From Larkinella sp. C7 (lineage in GTDB: Bacteria > Bacteroidota > Bacteroidia > Cytophagales > Spirosomataceae), in assembly GCF_006149005.1 (NCBI RefSeq), contig NZ_VBSL01000001.1, positions 939,443-1,003,442 of the forward strand: a DNA stretch of 64,000 nt, written 5' to 3'. Shown here piece by piece: positions 35,544 through 44,100 of this stretch. The notes below the pieces were generated by a model that saw only the letters and a list, made by a program, of their open reading frames with translations, searched no databases and was not told the origin of the DNA. A program made the translations under genes and the position numbers. Position 1 is the stretch's first letter; the number at the start of each line of letters is the position of its first letter.

Positions 35544-36572
35544 TCACAAAAGTACAATATCATTGGCATTTGCCACCTCCACATTTTGCTGGTTCAATTG
35601 TGGCAGTAAGTCCGCCGACGACAGGCGGGCACGGGCTACGGCCACGGTGTTGCCCGCTTCGTCACAAATTTCTACGACTTCGCCAGCCGCGAATTCACCT
35701 TCTACCGTCCGAACACCGACGGCCAGCAAACTGTTCCGCCGACCCAAAGCCGCCACCGCGCCGGCATCGACCCGCAGAATTCCGGCCGTCAGGCTGCCAC
35801 TGCCGAGCCAGCGTTGCCGCGCCGAGGGCGTGCTCACCTGCGGTTTAAACGTCGTGCCGGTTTCGCCCCGCAACGCCCGCAAAATGCCGTCGGGTTGTTT
35901 CAGACCAAAAATCGTGACCCGAATGCCCATGCGGGTCGCCAGTTTGGCAAAGGTCAGTTTAGACGCCATTCCGCCCAGGCCCAGGGCCGATTTTTCATCC
36001 CGAACAATCCCGAAAACGGATTCATCGACCCGATCGACCTTGGGAATGATGTGATTGTCTTCGTCCAGCAAACCGCCAACCGAGGTACACAGCATGAGTG
36101 TCGAAGCCCCAAAACCCACAGCCATGAGCGTGGCGAGTTCGTCGTTGTCCGAAAACTTCAGTTCCCGGTCGCTGACCACATCGTTTTCATTCGCAATGGG
36201 AATAATGCCGTTTTTCCACAATTCCTGCACGGTTTCCTTGAGCTGGAGAAACTGCTGGCGGTCGGCAAAATGATGGCGTTCACAGAGGGTTTGGGCGATG
36301 GGAATGTTATATTCGGAAAAATAGCGGTTATACACATTGAGCAACAGCAGATTCCCGACGGCAGCAGCGGCTTTCCGCTGGGCCATTTCACCCCGATAGC
36401 CTTCGATCAGCCCTTTTCCGGCACCCACCGCGCCGGACGACACCAGCACGATGTGATACGACTGACGCAATTCGGCCACCTGCCGGGCAATATCGGCAAT
36501 CACGGCTTCATGGAGCGAACCGTCCGGCTGGGTAATCGATGCCGTACCGAATTTAATGACTAAGACTGACAC
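35544..36572 (-). CDS. proB: Glutamate 5-kinase
   Basis: A 342-residue enzyme that phosphorylates glutamate with ATP, the first and feedback-controlled step of proline synthesis. The amino-acid kinase domain shows VLVIKFGTASITQPDG, VLVSSGAVGAGKGL, PIANENDVVSD and KLTFAKLATRMGIRVTIFGLKQPDG. A C-terminal PUA domain follows (about residues 255-342: GSLTAGILRVDAGAVAALGR... GNTVAVARARLSS). The start is GTG at 36572. A -7-like element lies about 64 bases upstream. Confidence 0.95.
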   Translation of the reverse strand: MSVLVIKFGTASITQPDGSLHEAVIADIARQVAELRQSYHIVLVSSGAVGAGKGLIEGYRGEMAQRKAAAAVGNLLLLNVYNRYFSEYNIPIAQTLCERHHFADRQQFLQLKETVQELWKNGIIPIANENDVVSDRELKFSDNDELATLMAVGFGASTLMLCTSVGGLLDEDNHIIPKVDRVDESVFGIVRDEKSALGLGGMASKLTFAKLATRMGIRVTIFGLKQPDGILRALRGETGTTFKPQVSTPSARQRWLGSGSLTAGILRVDAGAVAALGRRNSLLAVGVRTVEGEFAAGEVVEICDEAGNTVAVARARLSSADLLPQLNQQNVEVANANDIVLL

Positions 36573-36635
36573 GCTTGAACTGGATTAAGAGACTAAACTA
36601 AACTGATGTTACAGGCGATGAAGTGAAAGAAGGGG

Positions 36636-36643
36636 CAAAAATA
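36636..36643 (-). promoter_or_regulatory. Putative -7 element for proBA
   Basis: On the minus strand this is TATTTTTG, matching TAnnTTTG, 63 bases before the proB GTG. Confidence 0.4.
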
Positions 36644-36716
36644 CGAAAGATTCCGCCAGACCGCGCGAATCGGCCGAAATCGGGGGCAGAAAACCGTGGG
36701 GGAACGAAAGACGCTA

Positions 36717-37343
36717 TTAATCCGGCTGATTTTTGAAAAGATGCGCCAGAACCGGCTCCGTAAAATTGGCTTTTTTTTGCAGCGTTTGCTTCAACCGCTT
36801 CATGTATTCCGGTCGTGGAATTTCAATGGCACCAAACCGCCGGACATTATCGTTGATAAATTGAGTGTCCAGCAGCTCAAATTGTTGTTTTCTCAAGATT
36901 TCAATCAGGTAATGGAACGCTACTTTTGAGGCATTGGGCACCTGATAAAACATCGACTCACCAAAAAAAACTGCTCCCAGCGCAACGCCGTAGAGTCCGC
37001 CGACCAGACAGTTATCGATATACGTTTCCACGCTGTGGGCCATTCCCATCTGGTGTAAATCCATATAGGCTTCGATAATTTCTTCGGAAATCCAGGTGCC
37101 GTCATTCTCCGAACGTGGCAATGCACACTTTCGCATAACTTGCTCAAAATCAGCATTAATACGAATCTCGAAAACCTTTTTGTTCAGGACAGGCCGCAGC
37201 GATTTAGCGGGTTGATACGTGTCCAAAGGAATGATGGCACGGGGGTCGGGGGAGTACCAATACAGCGTATTGTCCGTGTCGGCCATCGGAAAGATTCCAT
37301 TGATGTAGCCATAAATCAGGTCATCAGAAGACAGACGATACAT
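36717..37343 (-). CDS. aat: Leucyl/phenylalanyl-tRNA--protein transferase
   Basis: A 208-residue enzyme that adds Leu or Phe to proteins with N-terminal Lys or Arg, making them N-end-rule substrates for ClpAP. It has YGYINGIFPMA, LYWYSPDPRAIIPLD, the long WISEEIIEAYMDLHQMGMAHSVETY and GGLYGVALGAVFFGESMF blocks that are diagnostic of Aat. Length is normal. It has its own -7-like element and is separate from proBA. Confidence 0.95.
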   Translation of the reverse strand: MYRLSSDDLIYGYINGIFPMADTDNTLYWYSPDPRAIIPLDTYQPAKSLRPVLNKKVFEIRINADFEQVMRKCALPRSENDGTWISEEIIEAYMDLHQMGMAHSVETYIDNCLVGGLYGVALGAVFFGESMFYQVPNASKVAFHYLIEILRKQQFELLDTQFINDNVRRFGAIEIPRPEYMKRLKQTLQKKANFTEPVLAHLFKNQPD

Positions 37344-37366
37344 GGAGATTCGCTAAGGTTCTCCAA

Positions 37367-37374
37367 CAAATATA
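37367..37374 (-). promoter_or_regulatory. Putative -7 element for aat
   Basis: On the minus strand this is TATATTTG, matching TAnnTTTG, 23 bases before the aat ATG. Confidence 0.45.
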
Positions 37375-37550
37375 TAAAAATAATGGTTTGTAAAAAATGG
37401 CACGATTACTGAACGTTTCTTCAAAATTATCGTTATTTTATTGCACAAGCGGAACAATTCCTTTATCATTGTCCCGCTTTTTGGCAAACATAAAAATGGC
37501 AACACGCGTCTATCTACCGACATTCTACCACACAACGCCATTTCGGTTCA

Positions 37551-37599
37551 GGTCCGAAAGGACCCGACCTAATTGCTTGCCTATGCGGTGAGCATCCGC
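37551..37599 (+). promoter_or_regulatory. Structured leader upstream of the arg-cluster GNAT gene
   Basis: In the 364-base gap 37344-37707 I find no gene. It contains the aat promoter at its left end, a hairpin GGTCC-GAAA-GGACC (37551-37564) with a stable GAAA tetraloop, and a second stem GCGG/CCGC (37585-37599). The pair lies 109-157 bases upstream of the GNAT start and may be a 5' leader. No known riboswitch family was recognised. Confidence 0.3.
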
Positions 37600-37707
37600 T
37601 CCTGCGGTTCAGCCCTTTCTCATTTTCATTTATCAACAAACTTTTTTGATCACACGATCCAACCGGTTATTCGCCGGACAAGGGTGCATTCATTCGATCA
37701 AACGACG

Positions 37708-38415
37708 ATGATTTCAGAAGTAAACAACGATACGTATGTAGTTCAGGTGGCCGATGAAAACCACCTTCAACTGGCCGAAGCAATCTGCAAAGAAATGGAG
37801 GAGAGCGCCAAGGCACGGGGGACGGGCATTGCCAAACGCTCGCCTTTGTACCTGATGGAGAAAATGCTGGAAGGCAAGGCGATTGTGGCGACAACGAAAA
37901 CCGGCGAATGGGTGGGTTTTTGTTACATCGAAACCTGGCAGCACGGCAAGTTCGTCGCCAACTCGGGCCTGATCGTCCATTCTTCTTTTCGGAAGAGCGG
38001 CATTGCCACCCGCATCAAAAACGAAGCCTTCAAGCTTTCGCGCAAGAAATATCCCGACGCCAAAATCATCGGCTTGACGACCAGCCTGGCGGTGATGAAG
38101 ATCAATTCGGATCTGGGCTACGAACCTGTGACGTTCAGCGAATTACCGGCAGATGATGCGTTCTGGAAAGGCTGTTCGAGCTGTGTCAATTACGATATTC
38201 TGACCCGGACCAACCGGAAACACTGCCTCTGCACGGGCATGTTGTATGATCCTGAGCAGCACAAAAAGACGGAAGAGAAAACCGAAAAGTGGAATTTCCT
38301 GAAGGAATCGAAGCTGTATGAACGCTGGATGCGCATCAAGCAACGCATTCTGATGCGTTTTCAGGATCGTCCCCGGACAAGGAAACCCGAACGTGAGTTG
38401 GAAACCGTCGGATAA
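37708..38415 (+). CDS. GNAT-family N-acyltransferase with Cys cluster, arginine cluster
   Basis: A 235-residue protein. The GNAT core has VGFCYIETWQ, a long strand GKFVANSGLIVHSSFRKSGIA with the acyl-CoA pyrophosphate loop (about residues 91-101), and IIGLTTSLAVMKINSDLGYEPVTF. After it comes CSSC (C156, C159) and CLC (C173, C175), a possible metal site, then a basic helix. It lies 155 bases before argG. Bacteroidota lack classical ArgA and often keep a GNAT here, so it may make N-acetyl- or N-succinylglutamate; this is inference. The ATG at 37708 begins the conserved part; the frame is open upstream for 45 codons but reads as noise. Confidence 0.75.
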   Translation: MISEVNNDTYVVQVADENHLQLAEAICKEMEESAKARGTGIAKRSPLYLMEKMLEGKAIVATTKTGEWVGFCYIETWQHGKFVANSGLIVHSSFRKSGIATRIKNEAFKLSRKKYPDAKIIGLTTSLAVMKINSDLGYEPVTFSELPADDAFWKGCSSCVNYDILTRTNRKHCLCTGMLYDPEQHKKTEEKTEKWNFLKESKLYERWMRIKQRILMRFQDRPRTRKPERELETVG

Positions 38416-38450
38416 TAAAGTCATTGTAAAGGTATTCAAGTGATTTTAAG

Positions 38451-38483
38451 TCCCTTTCGGCGGTCGGCTGGAAGGGATTTTTT
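38451..38483 (+). terminator. Terminator between the GNAT gene and argG
   Basis: TCCCTTTC and GGAAGGGA pair (one G-T) across a GC-rich 11-base loop and are followed by six T's, a good intrinsic terminator after the GNAT stop. Confidence 0.65.
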
Positions 38484-38490
38484 AGTTTTG
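38483..38490 (+). promoter_or_regulatory. Putative -7 element for argG
   Basis: TAGTTTTG matches TAnnTTTG and shares its first T with the terminator T-run. Transcription would start near 38497, leaving a leader of about 70 bases. In it ATCTGA (38504-38509) can pair with TCAGAT (38526-38531), and an overlapping GCTG/CAGC pair precedes five T's. Confidence 0.4.
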
Positions 38491-38569
38491 TGTCTTACAT
38501 ACAATCTGAGCTGTCCCCAATCCGGTCAGATCAGCCCTTTTTATTCCATACGTCCCACAGTTCACCGTG

Positions 38570-39772
38570 ATGTCTCAACAGAAAAAAGTAGTTCTTGCGT
38601 TTAGCGGAGGTCTCGACACCTCGTTTTGTGTTAAATACTTATCCGAAGATCTGGGGTACGAAATCTACTCCGTGCTGGTCGATACCGGCGGTTTTTCGGA
38701 GGCCGATTTGAAAACCATCGAAGACCGGGCCTATTCGCTGGGCGTGAAGCACCACACTGCCATCGCCAAAACCGACGATTACTACCAGCAATGTTTAAAA
38801 TATCTGGTGTATGGTAACGTACTAAAAAACAACACCTACCCCCTGAGCGTCAGTGCCGAGCGGATTTTTCAGGCCATCGCCGTTGCCGAATACGCTAAAT
38901 CCATTGGTGCCAATGCCATTGCGCACGGCAGCACCGGCGCAGGCAACGATCAGGTACGGTTCGACATGGCATTCCGGATTATTGCCCCCGAAGCCGAAAT
39001 CATTACGCCCATCCGTGACCTGCGGCTGTCGCGCGAAGCGGAAATCGACTACCTGAAAGCCAAGGGCGTGGAGCAGGAATGGCACAAAGCCGCCTATTCC
39101 ATCAACAAAGGCTTGTGGGGAACGTCGGTGGGCGGTCGCGAAACGCTGACTTCCAACGGTTTTCTGCCCGAATCGGCCTGGCCAACGCAGGTGACCAAAA
39201 CCGAACCGGAGCAAATCACGCTGCATTTTGAAGCGGGTGAACTGAAAGGCATCGGTGCAGAACCGGTCGGAGATCCCGTTCAGGCCATTCAGCAACTGAC
39301 GGCGCTGGCCGGACCGTTTGGCATTGGCCGCGATATTCACGTCGGCGATACCATCATCGGCATCAAAGGCCGGGTCGGTTTTGAAGCCCCGGCTCCGCTG
39401 ATTATCCTGAAAGCGCATCATGCCATCGAAAAGCACGTCTTGACCAAATGGCAGCAATACTGGAAAGACCAACTGGCGAACTGGTACGGCACGATGCTGC
39501 ACGAAGGCCAGTTTCTGGACCCCGTCATGCGGAACATTGAGACCTTCCTGACCGACACCCAAACCCACGTCACGGGCAAAGTTCACGTTTTGCTGGCCCC
39601 CTATCGGTTCCAGGTGCTGGGCATCGAATCGCCGTTCGACCTGATGTCGTCCGCGTTCGGCAGCTACGGCGAAATGAACAACGCCTGGACCGGCGAGGAT
39701 GTCCGCGGCTTCTCGAAAGTCATGTCGAATCAGTTGATGATTTATGGGAAAGTGAAGGAAAGCAATTCTTAA
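38570..39772 (+). CDS. argG: Argininosuccinate synthase
   Basis: A 400-residue enzyme joining citrulline and aspartate with ATP in arginine synthesis. The PP-loop is VVLAFSGGLDTSFCVKYL at the N-terminus, followed by IAHGSTGAGNDQVRFD and SINKGLWGTSVGGRE. The sequence belongs to the short argininosuccinate synthase type seen in Bacteroidota. I take ATG 38570; a GTG just before it adds only one residue. Downstream come a glycosyltransferase gene and argC, separated from argG by a low-complexity inverted repeat of about 105 bases. Confidence 0.95.
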   Translation: MSQQKKVVLAFSGGLDTSFCVKYLSEDLGYEIYSVLVDTGGFSEADLKTIEDRAYSLGVKHHTAIAKTDDYYQQCLKYLVYGNVLKNNTYPLSVSAERIFQAIAVAEYAKSIGANAIAHGSTGAGNDQVRFDMAFRIIAPEAEIITPIRDLRLSREAEIDYLKAKGVEQEWHKAAYSINKGLWGTSVGGRETLTSNGFLPESAWPTQVTKTEPEQITLHFEAGELKGIGAEPVGDPVQAIQQLTALAGPFGIGRDIHVGDTIIGIKGRVGFEAPAPLIILKAHHAIEKHVLTKWQQYWKDQLANWYGTMLHEGQFLDPVMRNIETFLTDTQTHVTGKVHVLLAPYRFQVLGIESPFDLMSSAFGSYGEMNNAWTGEDVRGFSKVMSNQLMIYGKVKESNS

Positions 39773-39773
39773 A

Positions 39774-39880
39774 ATGATGAATGATGAACGATAAATGATG
39801 AATGTAAAGATCCCAGGGTAATCCATCGGATGCTTTTACAATCATCATTCATCGTTCATCATTCATCGTTCATCATTCAA
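39774..39880. repeat. Low-complexity inverted repeat abutting a glycosyltransferase start
   Basis: The left arm (39774-39804) consists of ATGATGAATGATGAACG-like words. The right arm (39841-39880) holds their complements, with CATCATTCATCGTT units. They flank a 36-base spacer between argG and the following TTG start (39886). Pairing is imperfect but long enough to fold strongly and may separate the expression of argG from the next two genes. Confidence 0.7.
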
Positions 39881-39885
39881 AGCGA

Positions 39886-41136
39886 TTGAACGTAATCATC
39901 GACGCCAGCCTTCCGGGTATTGGCTTTTACCACCGTCAGGCCAAAACGGGTGTGAGTCGCGTAGCCGAGCAATTGGTGAAGGGACTGCTTGCCTCGGAGC
40001 AGGTGCAGCTTTCACTGGCCGCACCAACCAACCAGGCCGAAACGTTGCGGTATGCGCGGGAAACCTTCGGAACACAGGCTCCGCCCTTGATCAACCGCCC
40101 GGCCGAACAGCGCTGGGCGAAGCTGGAAAATACCCTGCTTGGTCCGTTTGCGCCCCAAAGCCTGCCGTCGAAGGTGATTCGGCAGATTTTCTACCGGTCC
40201 CGAAAAGCGTTGAAAGGCGAACAGGCCCGGTTTTCGGCGGAACTGCTGCCGAACGGAGCCATTTATCATTCGCCATTTTTTGCCATTCCGGACGACATTG
40301 GACGAATGCCGCACGTTCGCAAGGTGCTAACGGTGCATGATTTGATTCCCATTCACCACCCCGAATGGTTTCCGGCGGGCGAGCGGGCCGTCAAAGAGGC
40401 AATCCAGAACCTGCCCAAAGACGCGCACGTCATTACCGTTTCCGAAGCGACGAAAGTAGATTTTTGCCAGTTTACCGGTTTTGATCCAGCCCGCGTAACC
40501 GCCATTCATCTGGCGGCTTCACCGGCCTTGTTTTACCCGGTAACCGATGCCGCACGAATCAAAGCCACGCAACAACGCTTCGGCTTGGGCCACGAACCGT
40601 ATCTGCTTAGTCTGGCGACGCTCGAACCGCGCAAAAACCTCGATCACCTCATCCGCTGTTTTGTCCAACTAGCCGAAAGCAGGGAGTTGCCGACGGCAGT
40701 GAAACTGGTATTGGTCGGTACAAAAGGCTGGAAAATGGATCAGGTTTTGAGCGAAATCGCGAAGAATGAAAGCATTCGGTCGCGGCTGATTTTCACCGGC
40801 TTTGTGCCTGACGAAGACCTGGCCGCTATTTATTCCGGCGCGCTGGCCTTCGTGTATCCATCGTTGTTCGAAGGCTTTGGCTTACCGCCCTTAGAAGCCA
40901 TGCAATGCGGTTTACCGGTGATTACCTCAAACGTATCGTCGTTGCCCGAAGTGGTTGGCGATGCGGCCATTCAGGTGTCACCTACCGACGCCGACGCCCT
41001 CGCCCAGGCCATGCTGACGGTCGTTCGGTCGACAGATTTACGCAACGAATTAGCAACCCAAGCGCTCCGGCGGGCACAATTGTTCTCGTGGGAACGTTTC
41101 ACCAGTGAGCACATCAGGCTCTATCAGACATTATGA
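39886..41136 (+). CDS. Glycosyltransferase family 4 (GT-B) embedded in the arginine cluster
   Basis: A 416-residue GT-B enzyme. It begins [30 protein letters not shown] (start TTG 39886, no nearer ATG) and carries [108 protein letters not shown], a strong GT4 signature with the EX7E motif. Nothing links it chemically to arginine. Its TGA overlaps the argC ATG (ATGA at 41133-41136), so the two are coupled translationally. Confidence 0.9.
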   Translation: MNVIIDASLPGIGFYHRQAKTGVSRVAEQLVKGLLASEQVQLSLAAPTNQAETLRYARETFGTQAPPLINRPAEQRWAKLENTLLGPFAPQSLPSKVIRQIFYRSRKALKGEQARFSAELLPNGAIYHSPFFAIPDDIGRMPHVRKVLTVHDLIPIHHPEWFPAGERAVKEAIQNLPKDAHVITVSEATKVDFCQFTGFDPARVTAIHLAASPALFYPVTDAARIKATQQRFGLGHEPYLLSLATLEPRKNLDHLIRCFVQLAESRELPTAVKLVLVGTKGWKMDQVLSEIAKNESIRSRLIFTGFVPDEDLAAIYSGALAFVYPSLFEGFGLPPLEAMQCGLPVITSNVSSLPEVVGDAAIQVSPTDADALAQAMLTVVRSTDLRNELATQALRRAQLFSWERFTSEHIRLYQTL

Positions 41137-42116
41137 CTAAACTACGTATCGGGATTATCGGCGGAGCGGGCTACACGGGTGGCGAGTTGCTGCGTATTCT
41201 CATCAACCACCCCAACGCCGAAATGGCCTTTGTCCACAGCAAAAGCCAGGCAGGAAAACCGGTTTACAATACCCACACGGATTTACTGGGCGACACCGAT
41301 TTGACCTTTTCCGGAGACGACACCCGCGACCTGGTCAACCAAGCCGACCTCTCTGTGATTTTTCTGTGCTCCGGCCACGGCGAATCCGCGAAGTTTCTGG
41401 CGGAAAATCCGATCCCGGAAACGCTGAAAGTAATTGATTTGAGTACCGATTTCCGCGATCAGTCGAACGGCTTTGTATACGGTTTGCCCGAATTGCAACG
41501 CGAACGCATCCAATCCGCAACCAAAATTGCCAACCCCGGCTGTTTTGCCACCAGCATTCAACTCGCTTTGCTGCCTCTGGCGCAGGCCGGACTGCTCACG
41601 GAGGCCGTTCAGGTGAGTGCCATTACCGGCTCCACCGGCGCGGGGCAATCGTTAAGCCCAACCACCCATTTCACCTGGCGGAACAACAACGTTTCGATTT
41701 ACAAAGCCTTTACGCACCAGCACCTGACGGAAATTCGCCAGAGTCTGAATGCGTTGCAACCCGGTTTCGATCAACCGATCCACTTTGTTCCGTACCGGGG
41801 CGACTTCACCCGCGGTATTATGGCCAACGTCTATACGCCCTTTGCCGGGAGCCTCGACGAAGCCCGTCAGCTTTTCGACCATTATTATCACGGCCATCCG
41901 TTTACGCACCTCAGCAACACGCCGGTGGATGTGAAGCAGGTTGTCAATACCAACAAATGCCTGATTCACCTGGAAAAACACGACGGTCAGTTGCTCATTA
42001 GCAGCGTAATCGATAACCTGACCAAAGGCGCATCGGGCCACGCCGTTCAAAATATGAATCTCCTGTTCGGGTTGCCGGAAGATACGGGACTGCGACTGAA
42101 AGCCGTTGCGTTTTAA
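41133..42116 (+). CDS. argC: N-acetyl-gamma-glutamyl-phosphate reductase
   Basis: A 327-residue NADPH-dependent dehydrogenase of the third step of arginine synthesis. It shows RIGIIGGAGYTGGELLRIL (nucleotide binding), VYGLPELQRE, the catalytic Cys in NPGCFATSIQLALLPL and FVPYRGDFTRGI. In Bacteroidota the substrate may carry a succinyl instead of an acetyl group; the sequence does not tell. It is followed by a terminator. Confidence 0.95.
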   Translation: MTKLRIGIIGGAGYTGGELLRILINHPNAEMAFVHSKSQAGKPVYNTHTDLLGDTDLTFSGDDTRDLVNQADLSVIFLCSGHGESAKFLAENPIPETLKVIDLSTDFRDQSNGFVYGLPELQRERIQSATKIANPGCFATSIQLALLPLAQAGLLTEAVQVSAITGSTGAGQSLSPTTHFTWRNNNVSIYKAFTHQHLTEIRQSLNALQPGFDQPIHFVPYRGDFTRGIMANVYTPFAGSLDEARQLFDHYYHGHPFTHLSNTPVDVKQVVNTNKCLIHLEKHDGQLLISSVIDNLTKGASGHAVQNMNLLFGLPEDTGLRLKAVAF

Positions 42117-42126
42117 CTTTCTCAGG

Positions 42127-42156
42127 GGGCCGGATCACACAAAATCCGACCCTTTT
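42127..42156 (+). terminator. Terminator after argC
   Basis: GGGCCGGAT and ATCCGACCC pair with one mismatch across a loop of 7-8 bases and are followed by a six-T run. Confidence 0.65.
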
Positions 42157-42220
42157 TTGTGAGTTATTGGCTCTACACCGCCAGTTATCGACTCCCGCTG
42201 GCCGGCGGTTTCGAAGCCCG

Positions 42221-42301
42221 TATCTTTGTATTCATACGTAGCCGACGCAACAAAGAAACCTGATCGTCGTTGATCTTCATTTAAACGCGGACGAAAGTCC
42301 G
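42221..42301 (+). promoter_or_regulatory. Promoter and leader hairpin of the acyl-CoA ligase gene
   Basis: TATCTTTG at 42221-42228 matches TAnnTTTG. About 60 bases later CGGAC-GAAA-GTCCG (42288-42301) is a perfect GAAA-tetraloop hairpin, 58 bases ahead of the ATG at 42359. It is a plausible mRNA leader structure of unknown role. Confidence 0.45.
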
Positions 42302-42358
42302 TGGGTACGTAGGTGGTTTGAAGTTTTGTCTTATTTTTACAAAAAACATTCTAATCCC

Positions 42359-44065
42359 ATGGAAAAACCGTTCACGGCGAAACCGTACCCCTGGCTAAAG
42401 CATTATCCGGAGGGTATTCCTGCCGATATAAATCCCGATGCCTATTCATCCCTGATCGACCTGATCGATGAAGGATGCCAGCGGTTTGCCAGTCTACCGG
42501 CTTACGCGAACATGGATAAGCAACTGACGTTCCGGGAAATTTATACGCTTTCGGGACACTTTGCTTCTTACCTGCAAAACAACCTGAAACTGCAAAAAGG
42601 CGACCGCGTTGCCATTCAAATGCCGAACCTGTTGCAATATCCGGTGGCTATCTTCGGCATTCTCCGGGCCGGTCTGGTGGTTGTCAACACAAACCCGCTG
42701 TATACGCCCCGGGAAATGCAGCACCAATTCAAGGATTCGGGCGCGAAGGCCATTATCATTCTCGCCAATTTTGCCGCAAATCTGGAGAAAATCATCGACC
42801 AAACGGACATCAAACACGTCATCATTACCAATGTAGGTGATTTGCTCGGCTTTCCGAAGAAGCTGATTGTCAATGCTGTCGTGAAATACGTCAAAAAACT
42901 GATTCCGCCCTACCATCTGCCTCAGGCGGTTTCGCTGGCTGATGCGCTGAGCCGGGGGAGCCGTCAGCCGTTGCAGAAAGTTCAGGTTGCGAACACCGAC
43001 ATGGCCTTTGTTCAGTATACGGGTGGCACCACGGGGGTTTCGAAAGGGGCCATTTTGACGCACCGCAACATCATTGCCAACACAGAAGCCGGTTGTTACT
43101 GGATGCAGATCGACCGCATGAAGACGGACCAGTGCGTGATCATTACGCCCCTGCCCCTCTATCACATTTATGCCCTCACCGTCAACGCCATGCTGGCGCT
43201 CAAGAGCGGTTGCCTGAATGTGCTTATCACCAACCCGCGCGACATGAATGCGTTTATCGACGAGATGAAGAAATACAAATTCAACATGTTTGTCGGATTG
43301 AACACGCTCTACAACGGGTTGGTCAATCACCCCCGGATCAATGAGGTCGATTTCAGCCACCTCCAGATTTCGTCGGCGGGCGGCATGGCGCTGCAAACGG
43401 CGGTGGCCGAACGCTGGAAAAACCTGAGCGGGAATGTGATTTCGGAAGGATACGGTTTGTCGGAAACCTCGCCGATTCTTTCGTCAAACCCCTGCGACGG
43501 CACGGCCCGGCTGGGAACGATCGGTCTGCCGCTGCCGAGTACGGAGCTGAAAATCGTGCAGGAAGACGGCACCGAAGCGCCGATGGGGATGCCGGGTGAA
43601 GTGTGGGCGAAAGGACCGCAGGTTTTTCCGGGCTACTACAACCGCCCCGACGAAACCGCCAAAGTGATGGAGGGAGACTGGTTCAAAACCGGCGACATCG
43701 GGGTGATGGACGAAGACGGTTTTTTCCGGATTGTCGACCGCAAGAAAGACATGATTCTGGTTTCGGGCTTCAACGTATACCCCAATGAAATCGAGGATGT
43801 GATTGCCCAGTGTCCGGGCGTACTGGAAGTGGCCTGCATCGGTGTACCTGACGATAAATCGACGGAAGCCGTCAAAATTTTTGTGGTCAAAAAAGACCCC
43901 AACCTCACGGCCGAAGACATTCTCAAGTACAGCAAAGACCAACTGACCAACTATAAACGACCGCGCCACATTGAGTTTCGGACCGAGTTACCGAAAAGCA
44001 ATGTCGGCAAGATTCTCCGACGGCCACTGCGCGACGAGGAACTTGCTAAACTCCCGAAAAAGTAA
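42359..44065 (+). CDS. Long-chain-fatty-acid--CoA ligase (AMP-binding enzyme)
   Basis: A 568-residue adenylating enzyme that activates fatty acids to acyl-CoA via acyl-AMP. Motifs: VQYTGGTTGVSKGAILTH (AMP loop), SEGYGLSETSPILSSNP, WFKTGDIGVMDEDGFFRIVDRKKDMILVSGFNVYPNEIEDVI and SNVGKILRRPLR with the catalytic Lys. The order and length match FadD-type ligases. The ATG at 42359 (MEKPFTAKPYPWLKHYPEG) fits relatives; an upstream in-frame start adds eleven residues. A -7 element and a terminator bound it as a single gene. Confidence 0.92.
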   Translation: MEKPFTAKPYPWLKHYPEGIPADINPDAYSSLIDLIDEGCQRFASLPAYANMDKQLTFREIYTLSGHFASYLQNNLKLQKGDRVAIQMPNLLQYPVAIFGILRAGLVVVNTNPLYTPREMQHQFKDSGAKAIIILANFAANLEKIIDQTDIKHVIITNVGDLLGFPKKLIVNAVVKYVKKLIPPYHLPQAVSLADALSRGSRQPLQKVQVANTDMAFVQYTGGTTGVSKGAILTHRNIIANTEAGCYWMQIDRMKTDQCVIITPLPLYHIYALTVNAMLALKSGCLNVLITNPRDMNAFIDEMKKYKFNMFVGLNTLYNGLVNHPRINEVDFSHLQISSAGGMALQTAVAERWKNLSGNVISEGYGLSETSPILSSNPCDGTARLGTIGLPLPSTELKIVQEDGTEAPMGMPGEVWAKGPQVFPGYYNRPDETAKVMEGDWFKTGDIGVMDEDGFFRIVDRKKDMILVSGFNVYPNEIEDVIAQCPGVLEVACIGVPDDKSTEAVKIFVVKKDPNLTAEDILKYSKDQLTNYKRPRHIEFRTELPKSNVGKILRRPLRDEELAKLPKK

Positions 44066-44070
44066 AAGAC

Positions 44071-44095
44071 AAGCGGTTGAAAAACCGCTTTTTTT
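44071..44095 (+). terminator. Terminator after the acyl-CoA ligase gene
   Basis: AAGCGGTT-GAAA-AACCGCTT followed by five T's: a strong intrinsic terminator with a GAAA tetraloop. It may also serve the converging LytTR gene. Confidence 0.85.
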
Positions 44096-44100
44096 GTGCC

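Noticed and set aside
37344-37707. tRNA gene in the gap before the GNAT gene
   Set aside because: No four-stem cloverleaf or T-arm; only two short hairpins were found.
42240-42301. Hammerhead-like motif (GAAAC, CTGATC and a GAAA hairpin) in the acyl-CoA ligase leader
   Set aside because: The conserved CUGAUGA core is absent; only a simple tetraloop hairpin is supported.
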